DNA of 64,000 bases, taken from assembly GCF_009495745.1 (NCBI RefSeq), contig NZ_WIDQ01000006.1, positions 248,001-312,000 of the forward strand, in the 5' to 3' direction. Below the pieces are notes generated by a model that saw only the letters and a list, made by a program, of their open reading frames with translations, was not told where the DNA came from and did not search any database. This document shows positions 1 through 7,995 of this stretch, piece by piece (the stretch's first letter is position 1; every line of letters begins with the position of its first letter). The position numbers and the translations under genes are program-made. This DNA comes from Niveispirillum sp. SYP-B3756 (GTDB lineage Bacteria; Pseudomonadota; Alphaproteobacteria; Azospirillales; Azospirillaceae).

Positions 1-188
1 CGCTGTGCGTGGCGATGAATGATGACCGGCTGCCGCCGGGGGCGCGCTGTGCCTCCACCTCCAACCGCAATTTCGAAGGGCGGCAGGGCCAGGGGGCCCG
101 CACCCATCTGATGGGGCCGGCCATGGCAGCGGCATCGGCCATCGCCGGCCATATTGCCGACCCGCGTGATTATCTGGAGGCGGTGTAA
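1..188 (+). CDS. leuC: 3-isopropylmalate dehydratase large subunit-like protein, C-terminal end
   Basis: Only the last ~62 codons are present; the gene enters from outside the window in the frame with codons at 3, 6, 9 and ends at the TAA at 186-188. The visible part has the aconitase-superfamily C-terminus [14 protein letters not shown] followed by [18 protein letters not shown], which is characteristic of LeuC-type hydro-lyases. It is 4 bases ahead of leuD, so the two subunits are co-transcribed. Family members isomerise 3-isopropylmalate, but relatives hydrate maleate, citraconate or dimethylmaleate. With a C-C lyase just downstream rather than leuB, a catabolic hydratase is a real alternative (inference). 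Confidence 0.85.
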   Translation, partial: LCVAMNDDRLPPGARCASTSNRNFEGRQGQGARTHLMGPAMAAASAIAGHIADPRDYLEAV

Positions 189-192
189 GCCC

Positions 193-798
193 ATGGAACC
201 CTTTATCCGCCTGTCCGCCGTCGCCGCCCCGTTCAACGAGGCGGATATCGACACCGATATCATCTATCCCGCCCGCTTCCTGACCATTACGGCCAAGAAG
301 GGGCTGGGACGCTATGCCTTCCATGACCGTCGGTTTGACGGGCAGGGGCGTGAAGTGCCGGAATTCGTGCTGAACCGCGAACCCTGGCGTCAGGCCGCCA
401 TTCTGGTGGCCGGGGCCAATTTCGGCTGTGGTTCATCGCGTGAACAGGCACCTTGGGCGCTGCTGGATCAGGGCATCCGCTGCATCATCGCCCCCAGCTT
501 CGGCGATATTTTCCGGGGTAACTGCTATCGCAACGGCATGTTGCCGGTGGTGGTTGACGAAGCCACCCATGCCGCCCTGCTGGCCGATGCCGAGGCGGGT
601 CTGGAACTGCATGTCGATCTGGAAGCCGGCTTCATCACCCGACCCGACGGATCGACCGTCGCCATCAGCATCGACCCGCAGAAACGCGATGCGCTGCTGA
701 ATGGCTGGGACGAGGTGATGACCATCCTGAACCAGCGCGGCGATACCATCGCCCACTATGAAACCCAGCGCCGTCAGCGCTTTCCCTGGCTTGGTTGA
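193..798 (+). CDS. leuD: 3-isopropylmalate dehydratase small subunit-like protein
   Basis: A 201-residue LeuD-family swivel-domain subunit that would complete the active site of the LeuC-like partner upstream. The N-terminus has DIDTDIIYPARFL (residues 18-30) and the signature GANFGCGSSREQAPWAL lies at 74-90, followed by APSFGDIFRGN; length and C-terminal tail match LeuD. I start at ATG 193 because GGAGG at 176-180 is the only good ribosome site and the frame then clears the leuC stop; an upstream in-frame ATG at 154 would lie inside leuC. The substrate could be isopropylmalate, but gene order (next gene a PEP mutase-family lyase) also fits a maleate/citraconate/dimethylmaleate-type hydratase. 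Confidence 0.88.
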   Translation: MEPFIRLSAVAAPFNEADIDTDIIYPARFLTITAKKGLGRYAFHDRRFDGQGREVPEFVLNREPWRQAAILVAGANFGCGSSREQAPWALLDQGIRCIIAPSFGDIFRGNCYRNGMLPVVVDEATHAALLADAEAGLELHVDLEAGFITRPDGSTVAISIDPQKRDALLNGWDEVMTILNQRGDTIAHYETQRRQRFPWLG

Positions 799-815
799 GA
801 TAGAAAGTTAAAGTC

Positions 816-1676
816 ATGGCCAATCCCATCCTGCGTCAGAAACTGGCTGCCCGTCAGTTTGTCACCGCCCCCGGCATCCAGGACATGATCAGTGCGGTCA
901 TTTCCAACAAGGTCGGCTTCGATGTCGTCTATGGCAGCGGTTATTGGACGGTGGCATCCGCCTATGGCCTGCCCGATGCCGGCATTGCCTCGGTTACCCA
1001 GATGGTGGACCGCATGGCCACGCTGGTGCGCACCTGCAACGCCGCCGTGGTGGCCGATGCCGATACCGGCTTTGGCGGGTTGCTGAACGTGCATCACACG
1101 GTGCGCGCCTATGAACAGGCGGGCGTCACCGCCATCCAGATTGAAGATCAGGAATTCCCCAAGAAGTGCGGCCACACGCCCGGCAAACGGGTGATCCCGG
1201 CCGAAGACATGGCGGAAAAGATCCGCGTCGCCGTGGATGCCCGCCAGGATGAGAATTTCCTGATCATCGCCCGCACCGATGCCCGGCAGAGCGAGGGGCT
1301 GGAAGGCGTGCTGCACCGCATGAAGCTCTATGCCGAAGCCGGTGCCGACATCCTGTTCCCCGAGGCGCTGACCAGCGACGATGAGGCACGCACCGTCACC
1401 GCCTCGGTCGACAAGCCGATGATGGCGAACATGGCCGATGGCGGCCTGACCCCCATCCGTGATGCCAAGACGCTGGAAGGCCTGGGCTATGCCATGTCCA
1501 TCTTCCCGGCCATGAACAGCCTGGTGGCCGCTGCCGCCATGGAAAAGGCCATGGAACATCTGAAGGAAACCGGCACCAGCCTGTCACCCGATATTCCGAT
1601 GTTCAACTTCCGCGAATTCTGTTCTCTGATCGGGTTCGAGGATGTTTGGGCCTTTGAGAAAAAGTGGGCCAAGTGA
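816..1676 (+). CDS. Isocitrate lyase/PEP mutase-family carbon-carbon lyase
   Basis: A 286-residue TIM-barrel enzyme of the isocitrate lyase/PEP mutase superfamily. Metal-binding DADTGFG is at 81-87, IEDQ at 109-112, and KKCGH at 116-120 supplies the cysteine (Cys118) typical of true lyases (methylisocitrate lyase, 2,3-dimethylmalate lyase, isocitrate lyase) rather than phosphonate mutases or oxaloacetate decarboxylases. It follows leuD by 17 bases and is closed by an intrinsic terminator, so leuC-leuD-lyase form one transcript. The natural reading is hydration of an unsaturated dicarboxylate by LeuCD followed by cleavage to pyruvate or glyoxylate plus a short acid (inference). The exact substrate cannot be read from sequence. 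Confidence 0.85.
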   Translation: MANPILRQKLAARQFVTAPGIQDMISAVISNKVGFDVVYGSGYWTVASAYGLPDAGIASVTQMVDRMATLVRTCNAAVVADADTGFGGLLNVHHTVRAYEQAGVTAIQIEDQEFPKKCGHTPGKRVIPAEDMAEKIRVAVDARQDENFLIIARTDARQSEGLEGVLHRMKLYAEAGADILFPEALTSDDEARTVTASVDKPMMANMADGGLTPIRDAKTLEGLGYAMSIFPAMNSLVAAAAMEKAMEHLKETGTSLSPDIPMFNFREFCSLIGFEDVWAFEKKWAK

Positions 1677-1681
1677 AACAG

Positions 1682-1712
1682 AAAGGGCGCCCGATGCGGC
1701 GCCCTTTTTTAT
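1682..1712 (+). terminator. Intrinsic terminator after the leuCD-lyase operon
   Basis: Perfect 7-bp stem gggcgcc (1685-1691)/ggcgccc (1698-1704), 6-base loop, then six T (1705-1710). Confidence 0.9.
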
Positions 1713-1815
1713 TAGATCCGTGTGCGTTTAATTGGAAACGCACACGGATCTAATCCCTTGTTCAGCGAGCAGATTCACGCTCCAAAGCGATTCCGCTTTT
1801 CCGCGATCTGCTCTA
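1711..1815. repeat. Double palindrome: 19-bp perfect inverted repeat plus nested hairpin
   Basis: attagatccgtgtgcgttt (1711-1729) is repeated in exact inverse at 1736-1754 across a 6-base loop. Directly after it lies a nested hairpin with outer arms gagcagat (1767-1774)/atctgctc (1806-1813) and inner arms aaagcg (1784-1789)/cgcttt (1794-1799). It sits between two convergent genes and could end transcription of the minus-strand hydrolase or be a copy of a dispersed repetitive element. Confidence 0.75.
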
Positions 1816-1819
1816 AATA

Positions 1820-3046
1820 TCAACGCGGTTGCGGTTCGGTCTTCACCTTGTCTTTCAAGCCCCGGATCAAGATGTTGGGCAGGCGGCTATTGTCCCAATC
1901 CATCCCCTTGGGCGGGTTATTGCCCAGACGCAGAGCGATCAAGCCGGTTTGCGGAGAGATGAATACCGTCTGGCTGCCATTGCCATCGAACAGGTAGAGA
2001 TCACGATCCAGATAAGGCTCGCTGTGCAGGATGCTGGGACCGGGCGCACCCGGCGCGCCAAAGCCCCGCCGTTCAACGTAGGAACCGGCCAGCCAGACGC
2101 CCAGGCCGTAATGCGGGTTCTGCGGTGTGCCGGTGACCATCTGCTTCACATAGCCCGCCGGCAGCAGCCGCTTGCCATCGGCCACCCCATCATGCAGCAG
2201 CAGGATGGCCAGACGCAGCCACACCTCTGCTGGCACCATCATGCAGCAGCCGGAATGGGCGAGCCCGCCCACCCGGTTCACCCAAACCTGGCCGCCCGGC
2301 GCGCCGACGGGGGCCAGCACCTCCTGCCCGACAAAATCGGCATAGCGACGCTTGGATGCCCGCTCAATCACCAAGGCCACCAGTTCCGAGGTGGCATTAG
2401 AATAGCCATAGCGGCTGCCCGGCGCATCGGTCAGCGGGTAATCCTTGACGATGTAGCTGCCGTGATCGGTGCTGAGATAGGCGCGATTCCAGGGGTGATC
2501 CGGATCGGCATTGAAACCCTGTTCCAGAAAGCCGGTGCGCATGTCCAGCAGATGGCGGATCAGCATCGCCGCCTTGGGCGTACCCTGCCATTCGGTGACA
2601 AAATCCGCGACCGGCTGATCCAGCGACTTGATCAGGCCCAACTGCAGGGCCCGGCCGATGACGATGGCCGTCATCGGCTTGGAAAGCGATTTGGACGGCA
2701 GCGGCGTGGCGGCCGTTACACCATCGCCATAGATTTCCGCCTGCAGCTTGCCCTTGTGCCAGACGATGAAGGCGGCCGCCTTGCTGTCAGCGGCATAGGC
2801 GGCGGCATCAGCCAGGGCCGTATCGGTGATCGTGCGTTGCGCGGCACTGGCCTGGGGCAGGGCGGTGAGGGTGGCAGCACCCGGCACCGCCTCCAGCGGC
2901 TGATACAGCGTGTCCAGCGGGGCGCCGGTCAACAGCTTTTCCAACCGCTGCTTATAAATGGTTTCTGCGTCCTGGGCGGGGGCGGGGGAGCTGGCCAGCA
3001 GGCCGCAGCTCAGCAGCAAAATGGCCTTCAGACGATGCGTCATCAC
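1820..3046 (-). CDS. Serine hydrolase of the beta-lactamase/penicillin-binding family
   Basis: 408 residues. The N-terminus is a signal peptide (charged start, LLLSCGLLA core, cleavage near PAPAQD), so it acts in the periplasm or outside. The class C beta-lactamase/DD-peptidase fold is supported by SLSK at 120-123 (SxxK nucleophile motif) and YSN at 215-217 (YxN). Such proteins include esterases, 6-aminohexanoate-oligomer hydrolases and D-aminopeptidases; which reaction applies here is not evident. It is transcribed against its neighbours and closed by the double palindrome. Two consecutive ATGs (3046, 3043) are possible starts. Confidence 0.8.
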   Translation of the reverse strand: MMTHRLKAILLLSCGLLASSPAPAQDAETIYKQRLEKLLTGAPLDTLYQPLEAVPGAATLTALPQASAAQRTITDTALADAAAYAADSKAAAFIVWHKGKLQAEIYGDGVTAATPLPSKSLSKPMTAIVIGRALQLGLIKSLDQPVADFVTEWQGTPKAAMLIRHLLDMRTGFLEQGFNADPDHPWNRAYLSTDHGSYIVKDYPLTDAPGSRYGYSNATSELVALVIERASKRRYADFVGQEVLAPVGAPGGQVWVNRVGGLAHSGCCMMVPAEVWLRLAILLLHDGVADGKRLLPAGYVKQMVTGTPQNPHYGLGVWLAGSYVERRGFGAPGAPGPSILHSEPYLDRDLYLFDGNGSQTVFISPQTGLIALRLGNNPPKGMDWDNSRLPNILIRGLKDKVKTEPQPR

Positions 3047-3070
3047 CCGTCCCTTGTAATATGGAAATGG

Positions 3071-3095
3071 CCCCGGCGCAAAAGCTGCGCCGGGG
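3071..3095. other. GC-rich hairpin in the divergent intergenic region
   Basis: ccccggcgca (3071-3080) and tgcgccgggg (3086-3095) form a perfect 10-bp stem with loop aaagc, 25 bases upstream of the hydrolase start on the minus strand. No T-run. The rest of 3047-3318 holds no gene that I can support. Confidence 0.5.
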
Positions 3096-3318
3096 TAAAG
3101 TCACCGGGAACCAAATGTGTACCCAACCTGGGCTCACGCTTTGCACGCTAACCATTCACCCCAGTACCTGTCATTTGAAGGCCGATTTTTATCCACTGTG
3201 TGGCCAAATGGGGATGTGCTGATCGACCAGCCGGCCGATCAACCGTCAGATATCCCCATGGAGAGTGCCTGGAAACGGGTGCTGAAATTCCTAACGACTT
3301 TATGATCAGGAGGCATCC

Positions 3319-3750
3319 TTGACCCGAGTGCCCGGCCATAGCACCAAAGCCCGTCCGTTGGCCTGTAAGATCGCCATCCTTACGCTGGCAATGTCGGCCC
3401 TGGGGGCTGTTTCGGGCGGGCTGGTCCAGGATGCAGCCGCTCAGACGGCCGACAAGGGTGAGCGCCTGTTCATCCGCTGCAAGACCTGCCATGAGATCAC
3501 GGCCGGCAAGCCGCACAAGGTCGGCCCCAATCTGCACGGCCTGTTTGATCGCAAGGCGGGGATGGCTGACGGGTTCAAATATTCCGACGCCATGCGTAAC
3601 AGCGGTGTGGCCTGGAACGACCAGACGCTGGAAACCTGGCTGACCAAGCCGACCAGCCTGATCCAGGGCACGACCATGGCCTTTGTCGGTCTGCCGAACA
3701 AGGAAGACCGCGACGCGCTGATCGCCTATCTGCACAAGGCGACACAGTAA
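3319..3750 (+). CDS. Class I c-type cytochrome
   Basis: 143-residue secreted monohaem cytochrome c, an electron carrier in the periplasm. The signal peptide ends near AAAQTAD (~42), the haem-binding CKTCH is at 54-58, KVGPNLHGL follows at 67-74, and Met120 in GTTMAF is the likely axial ligand, a layout typical of cytochrome c2/c550. The start is TTG at 3319, chosen for AGGAGG at 3309-3314 a few bases upstream. It precedes a flavin monooxygenase by 157 bases and may accept electrons in that pathway, though the link is only positional. Confidence 0.88.
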   Translation: MTRVPGHSTKARPLACKIAILTLAMSALGAVSGGLVQDAAAQTADKGERLFIRCKTCHEITAGKPHKVGPNLHGLFDRKAGMADGFKYSDAMRNSGVAWNDQTLETWLTKPTSLIQGTTMAFVGLPNKEDRDALIAYLHKATQ

Positions 3751-3907
3751 TCTTTTGTCTGTTCCCGCCAGCAGGCGGGGGCAGGCACCCGCCATTGCTG
3801 GAAACAGCCGCGATCCGCGGCTGACCGGCGCCTCCAACGAACAGGGGGCGACGAACGGCACGTCATGCCGGCGCGTCGCCTGGATACCAGATAAGGATAA
3901 AAGGCCG

Positions 3908-5101
3908 ATGATCAGAACGCAGGTGGTGGTCGCCGGTGCCGGCCCGGTGGGGACGGTGGCCGCATATTATCTGGCACAGCAAGGCATTGATGTGCTGGTG
4001 CTGGAAGCTGGCCCGGATTGCGCGCAGGATTTGCGCGCCTCCACCTTCCATCCGCCGACGCTGGAAATGCTGGATGAGCTGGGGATCACTCCCTTCCTGC
4101 TGGATAAGGGCCTGAAGGCACCGCTTTACCATTACCGCGACCGCCGCACAGGTGCCGTGGTCGAATTCGATCTGGGCGAACTGTCGGACGTCACCCGCTA
4201 CCCCTATCGCCTGCAATGCGAGCAATATCATCTGGCCCGCGCCCTGGCGGAAAAGCTGGAATCCCATCCCAAGGCACAGGTGAAGTTCAGCAGCCGTCTG
4301 GTTTACCTGAACCAGGACGACACCGGTGTCGATCTGGCCTTTGAAACGCCGTTCGCCATTGAAAAGGTGCGGGCCGATTATGTGATCGGTGCTGATGGTG
4401 CCAATTCCGCCGTGCGCAAATGGCTGGGCATCGGGTTCGAGGGCTTCACCTACCCGGAGAAGTTCCTCTGCCTGTCGACCAAGGAACCGCTGGAAGAATA
4501 TTTCCCCAATCTGGCCCATGTGAATTATGTGGCCGATCCGGAGGAATGGCTGGTGCTGCTGCGCGTGCCGTCCGTCTGGCGCATCCTGCTGCCGGCCCAG
4601 CCGGATACGCCCGATGCTGAACTGACGTCGGATGAAAACCGCGACCGCGTGTTCCAACGCCTGATCGGCAAGACCGGGGTGCAGACCTATCACCGCACCA
4701 TCTATCGGATGCATCAGCGCGTGGCGGAAAGCTTCCGCCAGGGCCGCGCCTTCCTGGTGGGCGACAGCGCGCATCTGAACAATCCGCTGGGCGGATTCGG
4801 CATGAATAGCGGCATCCATGATGCCTTCAACCTGTGCCAGCGCCTGACCAAGATCATCAAGAACGGCCCGGATGAAGAAAGCCTGGAGCAGTTCAGCCGC
4901 CAGCGCCGGGGTGCCGCCCGCAGCTTCGTGCAGGCCCAGACCATCCAGACCATGGAAATGATGAAGGCAAGTCAGGCCGAGGCCCAGGCCAAGCGCCGGG
5001 ACGAGCTGATCGCCACCCAAGCTGATCCGGCCAAGCGCCGCCAGTTCCTGCTGCGTCAGGCCATGTTCCAGAGCCTGGCCGACGCTGCCGCCATCGCTTG
5101 A
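3908..5101 (+). CDS. FAD-dependent aromatic-ring hydroxylase family monooxygenase
   Basis: 397 residues, group A flavoprotein monooxygenase fold: dinucleotide motif GAGPVG at 10-15, the second FAD/NADPH motif GADGANSAVRKWLG at 161-174 and the FAD-ribityl motif GDSAHLNNPLGGFGMN at 285-300. It would use NAD(P)H and O2 to hydroxylate an aromatic or N-heteroaromatic substrate. ATG 3908 is chosen because the family N-terminus begins there (MIRTQVVVAGAG) and AAGGA lies upstream; the open frame extends further 5' without family homology. First gene of a tight run with the isomerase-like and deacetylase genes (gaps of 29 and 3 bases), suggesting a shared pathway. Confidence 0.88.
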   Translation: MIRTQVVVAGAGPVGTVAAYYLAQQGIDVLVLEAGPDCAQDLRASTFHPPTLEMLDELGITPFLLDKGLKAPLYHYRDRRTGAVVEFDLGELSDVTRYPYRLQCEQYHLARALAEKLESHPKAQVKFSSRLVYLNQDDTGVDLAFETPFAIEKVRADYVIGADGANSAVRKWLGIGFEGFTYPEKFLCLSTKEPLEEYFPNLAHVNYVADPEEWLVLLRVPSVWRILLPAQPDTPDAELTSDENRDRVFQRLIGKTGVQTYHRTIYRMHQRVAESFRQGRAFLVGDSAHLNNPLGGFGMNSGIHDAFNLCQRLTKIIKNGPDEESLEQFSRQRRGAARSFVQAQTIQTMEMMKASQAEAQAKRRDELIATQADPAKRRQFLLRQAMFQSLADAAAIA

Positions 5102-5130
5102 TCCCTCCCCAGAGGCAAAGGAATTTCATC

Positions 5131-5889
5131 ATGGAAGTCAAAGGCAAGGATAATCGCGGCTGGCGCAAGCTGTTCGGCGTGCTGGGCCCCAGCACCAACA
5201 CCACGGTGCAGCCCGATTATGACGATCTGCGCCCCGCTGGCGTCACCAACCACTACAGCCGCATCATCGTCGCCAATGCCCAGGCGATCAGCGACGAGAC
5301 CTTTCTGGCCGGTACTCAGGCCATCGCCGATAACACCATCGATGCCGTGAAGTCGGTGATGACCTGCAACCCGGACTATCTGGTCATGGGCATGTCGGCC
5401 ATCACCTTCTATGGCGGGGCCGAAGGGGCGCGCAAGTTCCACAAGGAAATCCACGAGATCAGCGGTGTGGAACTGTCCACTGGGTCAGAATCGGTGGCCG
5501 CCGCCCTGGCGGCGTATGGCGGGATCAAGAAGGTGGCCTTCCTGTCGCCCTATTATCCGGTGGCGAATGAACAGGTGCGCAACTTCCTGTCCGATTATGG
5601 CTATGAAACGGTGCGCGACGCACCGCTGCGCTGCCCCACCTGGACCGCCATCGCGCAGGTTACCGACCAGAAACTGCGCGAGACGCTGCGGTACCTGGAT
5701 GGCGATGATGTGGATGCCATCATCCAGGTAGGCACCAACCTGTCCATGATGCGCTTTGCCGCCGCTGCCGAACTGGTGCTGGGCAAGCCGGTGATCGCCA
5801 TCAATACGGCGACATACTGGCACGCCTTGCGCGCCAGCGGTATCCAGGACAAGGTTTATGGCTTCGGCCGCCTGCTTGAGGATTTCTGA
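5131..5889 (+). CDS. Asp/Glu racemase superfamily protein (maleate isomerase/arylmalonate decarboxylase-like)
   Basis: 252 residues. Start at ATG 5131 with aaagga just upstream; the in-frame extension to 5098 overlaps the previous gene and lacks a ribosome site. The fold resembles maleate cis-trans isomerase and arylmalonate decarboxylase: FGVLGPSTNTTVQPDY near the N-terminus, VMGMSAITFYGG at 85-96, and QVGTNLSMM at 199-207. In my alignment by eye the two positions that carry catalytic cysteines in maleate isomerase are Gly87 and Gly201 here, so neither cysteine is present. It may therefore not be a racemase in the usual two-cysteine sense. Sits between the monooxygenase and the PuuE-like hydrolase. 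Confidence 0.75.
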   Translation: MEVKGKDNRGWRKLFGVLGPSTNTTVQPDYDDLRPAGVTNHYSRIIVANAQAISDETFLAGTQAIADNTIDAVKSVMTCNPDYLVMGMSAITFYGGAEGARKFHKEIHEISGVELSTGSESVAAALAAYGGIKKVAFLSPYYPVANEQVRNFLSDYGYETVRDAPLRCPTWTAIAQVTDQKLRETLRYLDGDDVDAIIQVGTNLSMMRFAAAAELVLGKPVIAINTATYWHALRASGIQDKVYGFGRLLEDF

Positions 5890-5892
5890 TCC

Positions 5893-6801
5893 ATGTTGAG
5901 CTATGATTATGTGCCGATGCCCAAGCGTGGCCCCCTGCGCTGGCCCGACGGCAAGAAGGTCGCCCTGATCCTGACCTTCAATCTGGAAACCTGGGATCTG
6001 ACCAAGGATACCGACAAGCCCTATTATGCGGGCGGCCCGGCCATTCTGCCGGACGTGCTGCCGGGCGACACACCGGACTTCCCGAATTTCACCTGGCGTG
6101 AATATGGCCAGCGCGTCGGCCTGTGGCGGCTGTATGAGCTGTTCGATGAGCTGGGCGTCAAGGCCAGTTGCACCACCAATGCCGTGACCTTTGAACGGCG
6201 CAGCGCCATGGTGGAAGCCTGCCTGGAACGCGGTTGGGAACTGCTGGCCCATAATTACGAACAGGGCGAGCTGCTGACCAATTTCGCCAAGCAGCCCGAG
6301 AAGGAACGCGACATCATCCTGCGTTCCATTGAGATGTATGAGCGCAATGTCGGTCGCCGGCCGCTGGGCTGGCTGTCCTCCTCCCTGCGCGGCACGCTGA
6401 ACACGGCGGGCATTCTGGCCGAACAGGGTTTCCTGTTCTATTGCGACATCATGAATGATGACCAGCCCTATCGGATCAAGACCGAGAATGGCCCGCTGGT
6501 TTCCGTGCCCTATTCCAACGAGCTGAACGACTTCACCCTGCTGACCCGGCGGGGCCTGACCACCGATGCCTTCCGCGATACGCTGATCGAGGAATTGTCG
6601 GTGCTGCACAAGGAAGGGGAGAAGACGGCGCGGCTGATGAATGTCGGCCTGCACCCGCACGTCTCCGGCCGCGCCTACCGTGTCCGGGCGATCCGGGAGT
6701 TCCTGGAATATGCCAAGAGCCTGGATGGGGTCTGGTGGCCGACGCGCGAAGAACTGGCGCGCTGGTATCTGGCCAACAATGAAGGCCATATGCCGGCTTG
6801 A
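5893..6801 (+). CDS. Polysaccharide deacetylase-family (PuuE-like) hydrolase
   Basis: 302 residues without signal peptide, so cytoplasmic. NodB-type barrel: LTFNLETWD at 28-36 in the metal-site position, TNAVTFERR (~97-105), AHNYEQGE (~120), and GLHPHVSGRAYR near the C-terminus. Cytoplasmic members with this pattern (allantoinase PuuE and relatives) hydrolyse small amides or ring amides, not polysaccharides. Starts 3 bases after the isomerase-like gene, implying translational coupling; closed by an intrinsic terminator. In the context of a flavin hydroxylase and a maleate isomerase-like protein, a role in opening or deamidating a heterocyclic intermediate is plausible (inference). Confidence 0.8.
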   Translation: MLSYDYVPMPKRGPLRWPDGKKVALILTFNLETWDLTKDTDKPYYAGGPAILPDVLPGDTPDFPNFTWREYGQRVGLWRLYELFDELGVKASCTTNAVTFERRSAMVEACLERGWELLAHNYEQGELLTNFAKQPEKERDIILRSIEMYERNVGRRPLGWLSSSLRGTLNTAGILAEQGFLFYCDIMNDDQPYRIKTENGPLVSVPYSNELNDFTLLTRRGLTTDAFRDTLIEELSVLHKEGEKTARLMNVGLHPHVSGRAYRVRAIREFLEYAKSLDGVWWPTREELARWYLANNEGHMPA

Positions 6802-6807
6802 TTGGGG

Positions 6808-6843
6808 CAGGGGGCGGCGGGTTGGCCGCCCCCTTCGTTTTTC
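6808..6843 (+). terminator. Intrinsic terminator after the deacetylase
   Basis: gggggcggc (6810-6818)/gccgccccc (6825-6833), 9-bp perfect stem with 6-base loop, then ttcgttttttca. Confidence 0.85.
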
Positions 6844-7840
6844 AGGCCGGAATGAACCCGTTGCGCCGCGCCCAGGCCAGGTAGAGCGAGGGCCAGGCAG
6901 CCACCGGCTTGCCCACCGCCCCGCGCAGGCCGAAACCGTGGCCGCCCTCCTGAAAGAAATGCGCCTCCGCCAGCACGCCCGCGCGCTGCAGGGCCGCCAG
7001 CATCAGCAGGGGGTTTTCCGGCGAGACACCCTTATCGTCCAGCGCGTGCAGCAGGAAGCTGGGCGGTGTCTGCGTCGTGACCCCATTTTGCGGGGAATAG
7101 CGGGCCACCCGATCCGGGGCCGGATTGTGCCCCAACATATTATGGGCGGAACCGGTATGGGCCGATGGCGGGGCCAGCGTGATGACCGGATAGACCAGAC
7201 AGGCATGGTCCGGGCGGGCGCTGACCGCATCGGCCGCATCCACAGGATCATAGACATTTTCCGCATACCGGGTGGCAAGGCTGGCTGACAAATGCCCGCC
7301 GGCAGAAAAACCCATGACGCCGATGCGGCCCGGTGCCACGCCATAGGCAGGGGCCTGATGGCGGATCAGCCGCAGGGCCCGCTGTGCATCCTGCAACGGT
7401 GTGTCCGGTCCACCGGCCCAACCATCTGCCGGCAGACGGTAAAGCAGCACGAAGACGGTCATCCCCTCTGCCGCCAGCAGCCGGGCGGTTTCAAACCCTT
7501 CCTTATCCATCACCACCCGCGCATAGCCCCCGCCAGGGATCAGCAACAGGGCCGATCCATTGGGCTTGGCGGGGCGGAATACGCTGAGCGTCGGTTGGGT
7601 TATGTGAAGTGCCGCCCGATCCTTCAGACTACCGGGTTTGGCCCGATCCTCCACCTGTTCCACCAGCCCCGGCACCGGTCCACCCGGCGGGCTGGTGGGC
7701 CACAAGGGCAATATTTCTGCCGGGTCCGGCCCGGTCAGCGGGAAATCGGCCCCCGGTTCAGCCTGGGCATCCCGGCCCTTGGTCCCGATAAGGGTGGCAG
7801 CGAGGGCCGTCATGCCCAGCCAGCGGCGGCGATTGATCAT
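6842..7840 (-). CDS. Secreted alpha/beta-hydrolase (acetyl esterase/BD-FAE-like)
   Basis: 332 residues. N-terminal RRRWLGM followed by a hydrophobic stretch and AQA resembles a twin-arginine or Sec signal. Esterase motifs: PGGGY (102-106, oxyanion loop), GFSAGG with Ser179 as nucleophile, an Asp in HALDDKGV and His in GGHGFGL. Relatives remove acetyl or feruloyl groups from xylan and pectin. It is divergent from the next esterase, and operator site A lies between the two, so it probably belongs to the pectin regulon as a deacetylase (inference). Confidence 0.82.
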   Translation of the reverse strand: MINRRRWLGMTALAATLIGTKGRDAQAEPGADFPLTGPDPAEILPLWPTSPPGGPVPGLVEQVEDRAKPGSLKDRAALHITQPTLSVFRPAKPNGSALLLIPGGGYARVVMDKEGFETARLLAAEGMTVFVLLYRLPADGWAGGPDTPLQDAQRALRLIRHQAPAYGVAPGRIGVMGFSAGGHLSASLATRYAENVYDPVDAADAVSARPDHACLVYPVITLAPPSAHTGSAHNMLGHNPAPDRVARYSPQNGVTTQTPPSFLLHALDDKGVSPENPLLMLAALQRAGVLAEAHFFQEGGHGFGLRGAVGKPVAAWPSLYLAWARRNGFIPA

Positions 7841-7915
7841 AGGGTATCCTTCCCAGCGTGCTGATCGGTTTATCGCCGGTTGCGTCCGCCCCTGTCAAAG
7901 AGATGTATTGGCTAT

Positions 7916-7931
7916 TGACACCGGTTTCCTA
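7916..7931 (+). promoter_or_regulatory. Candidate LacI operator, site A
   Basis: TGACACCGGTTTCCTA between the divergent esterase genes (starts 7840 and 7996). Identical over all 16 bases to site E and sharing TGACACCGGTT with sites B, C and D. Confidence 0.75.
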
Positions 7932-7995
7932 ATGATCGCACCCTTAAGAGAAGACAAGGGCCGGCACAGGCCCACGCGTTGGGGAGGATATCGGG

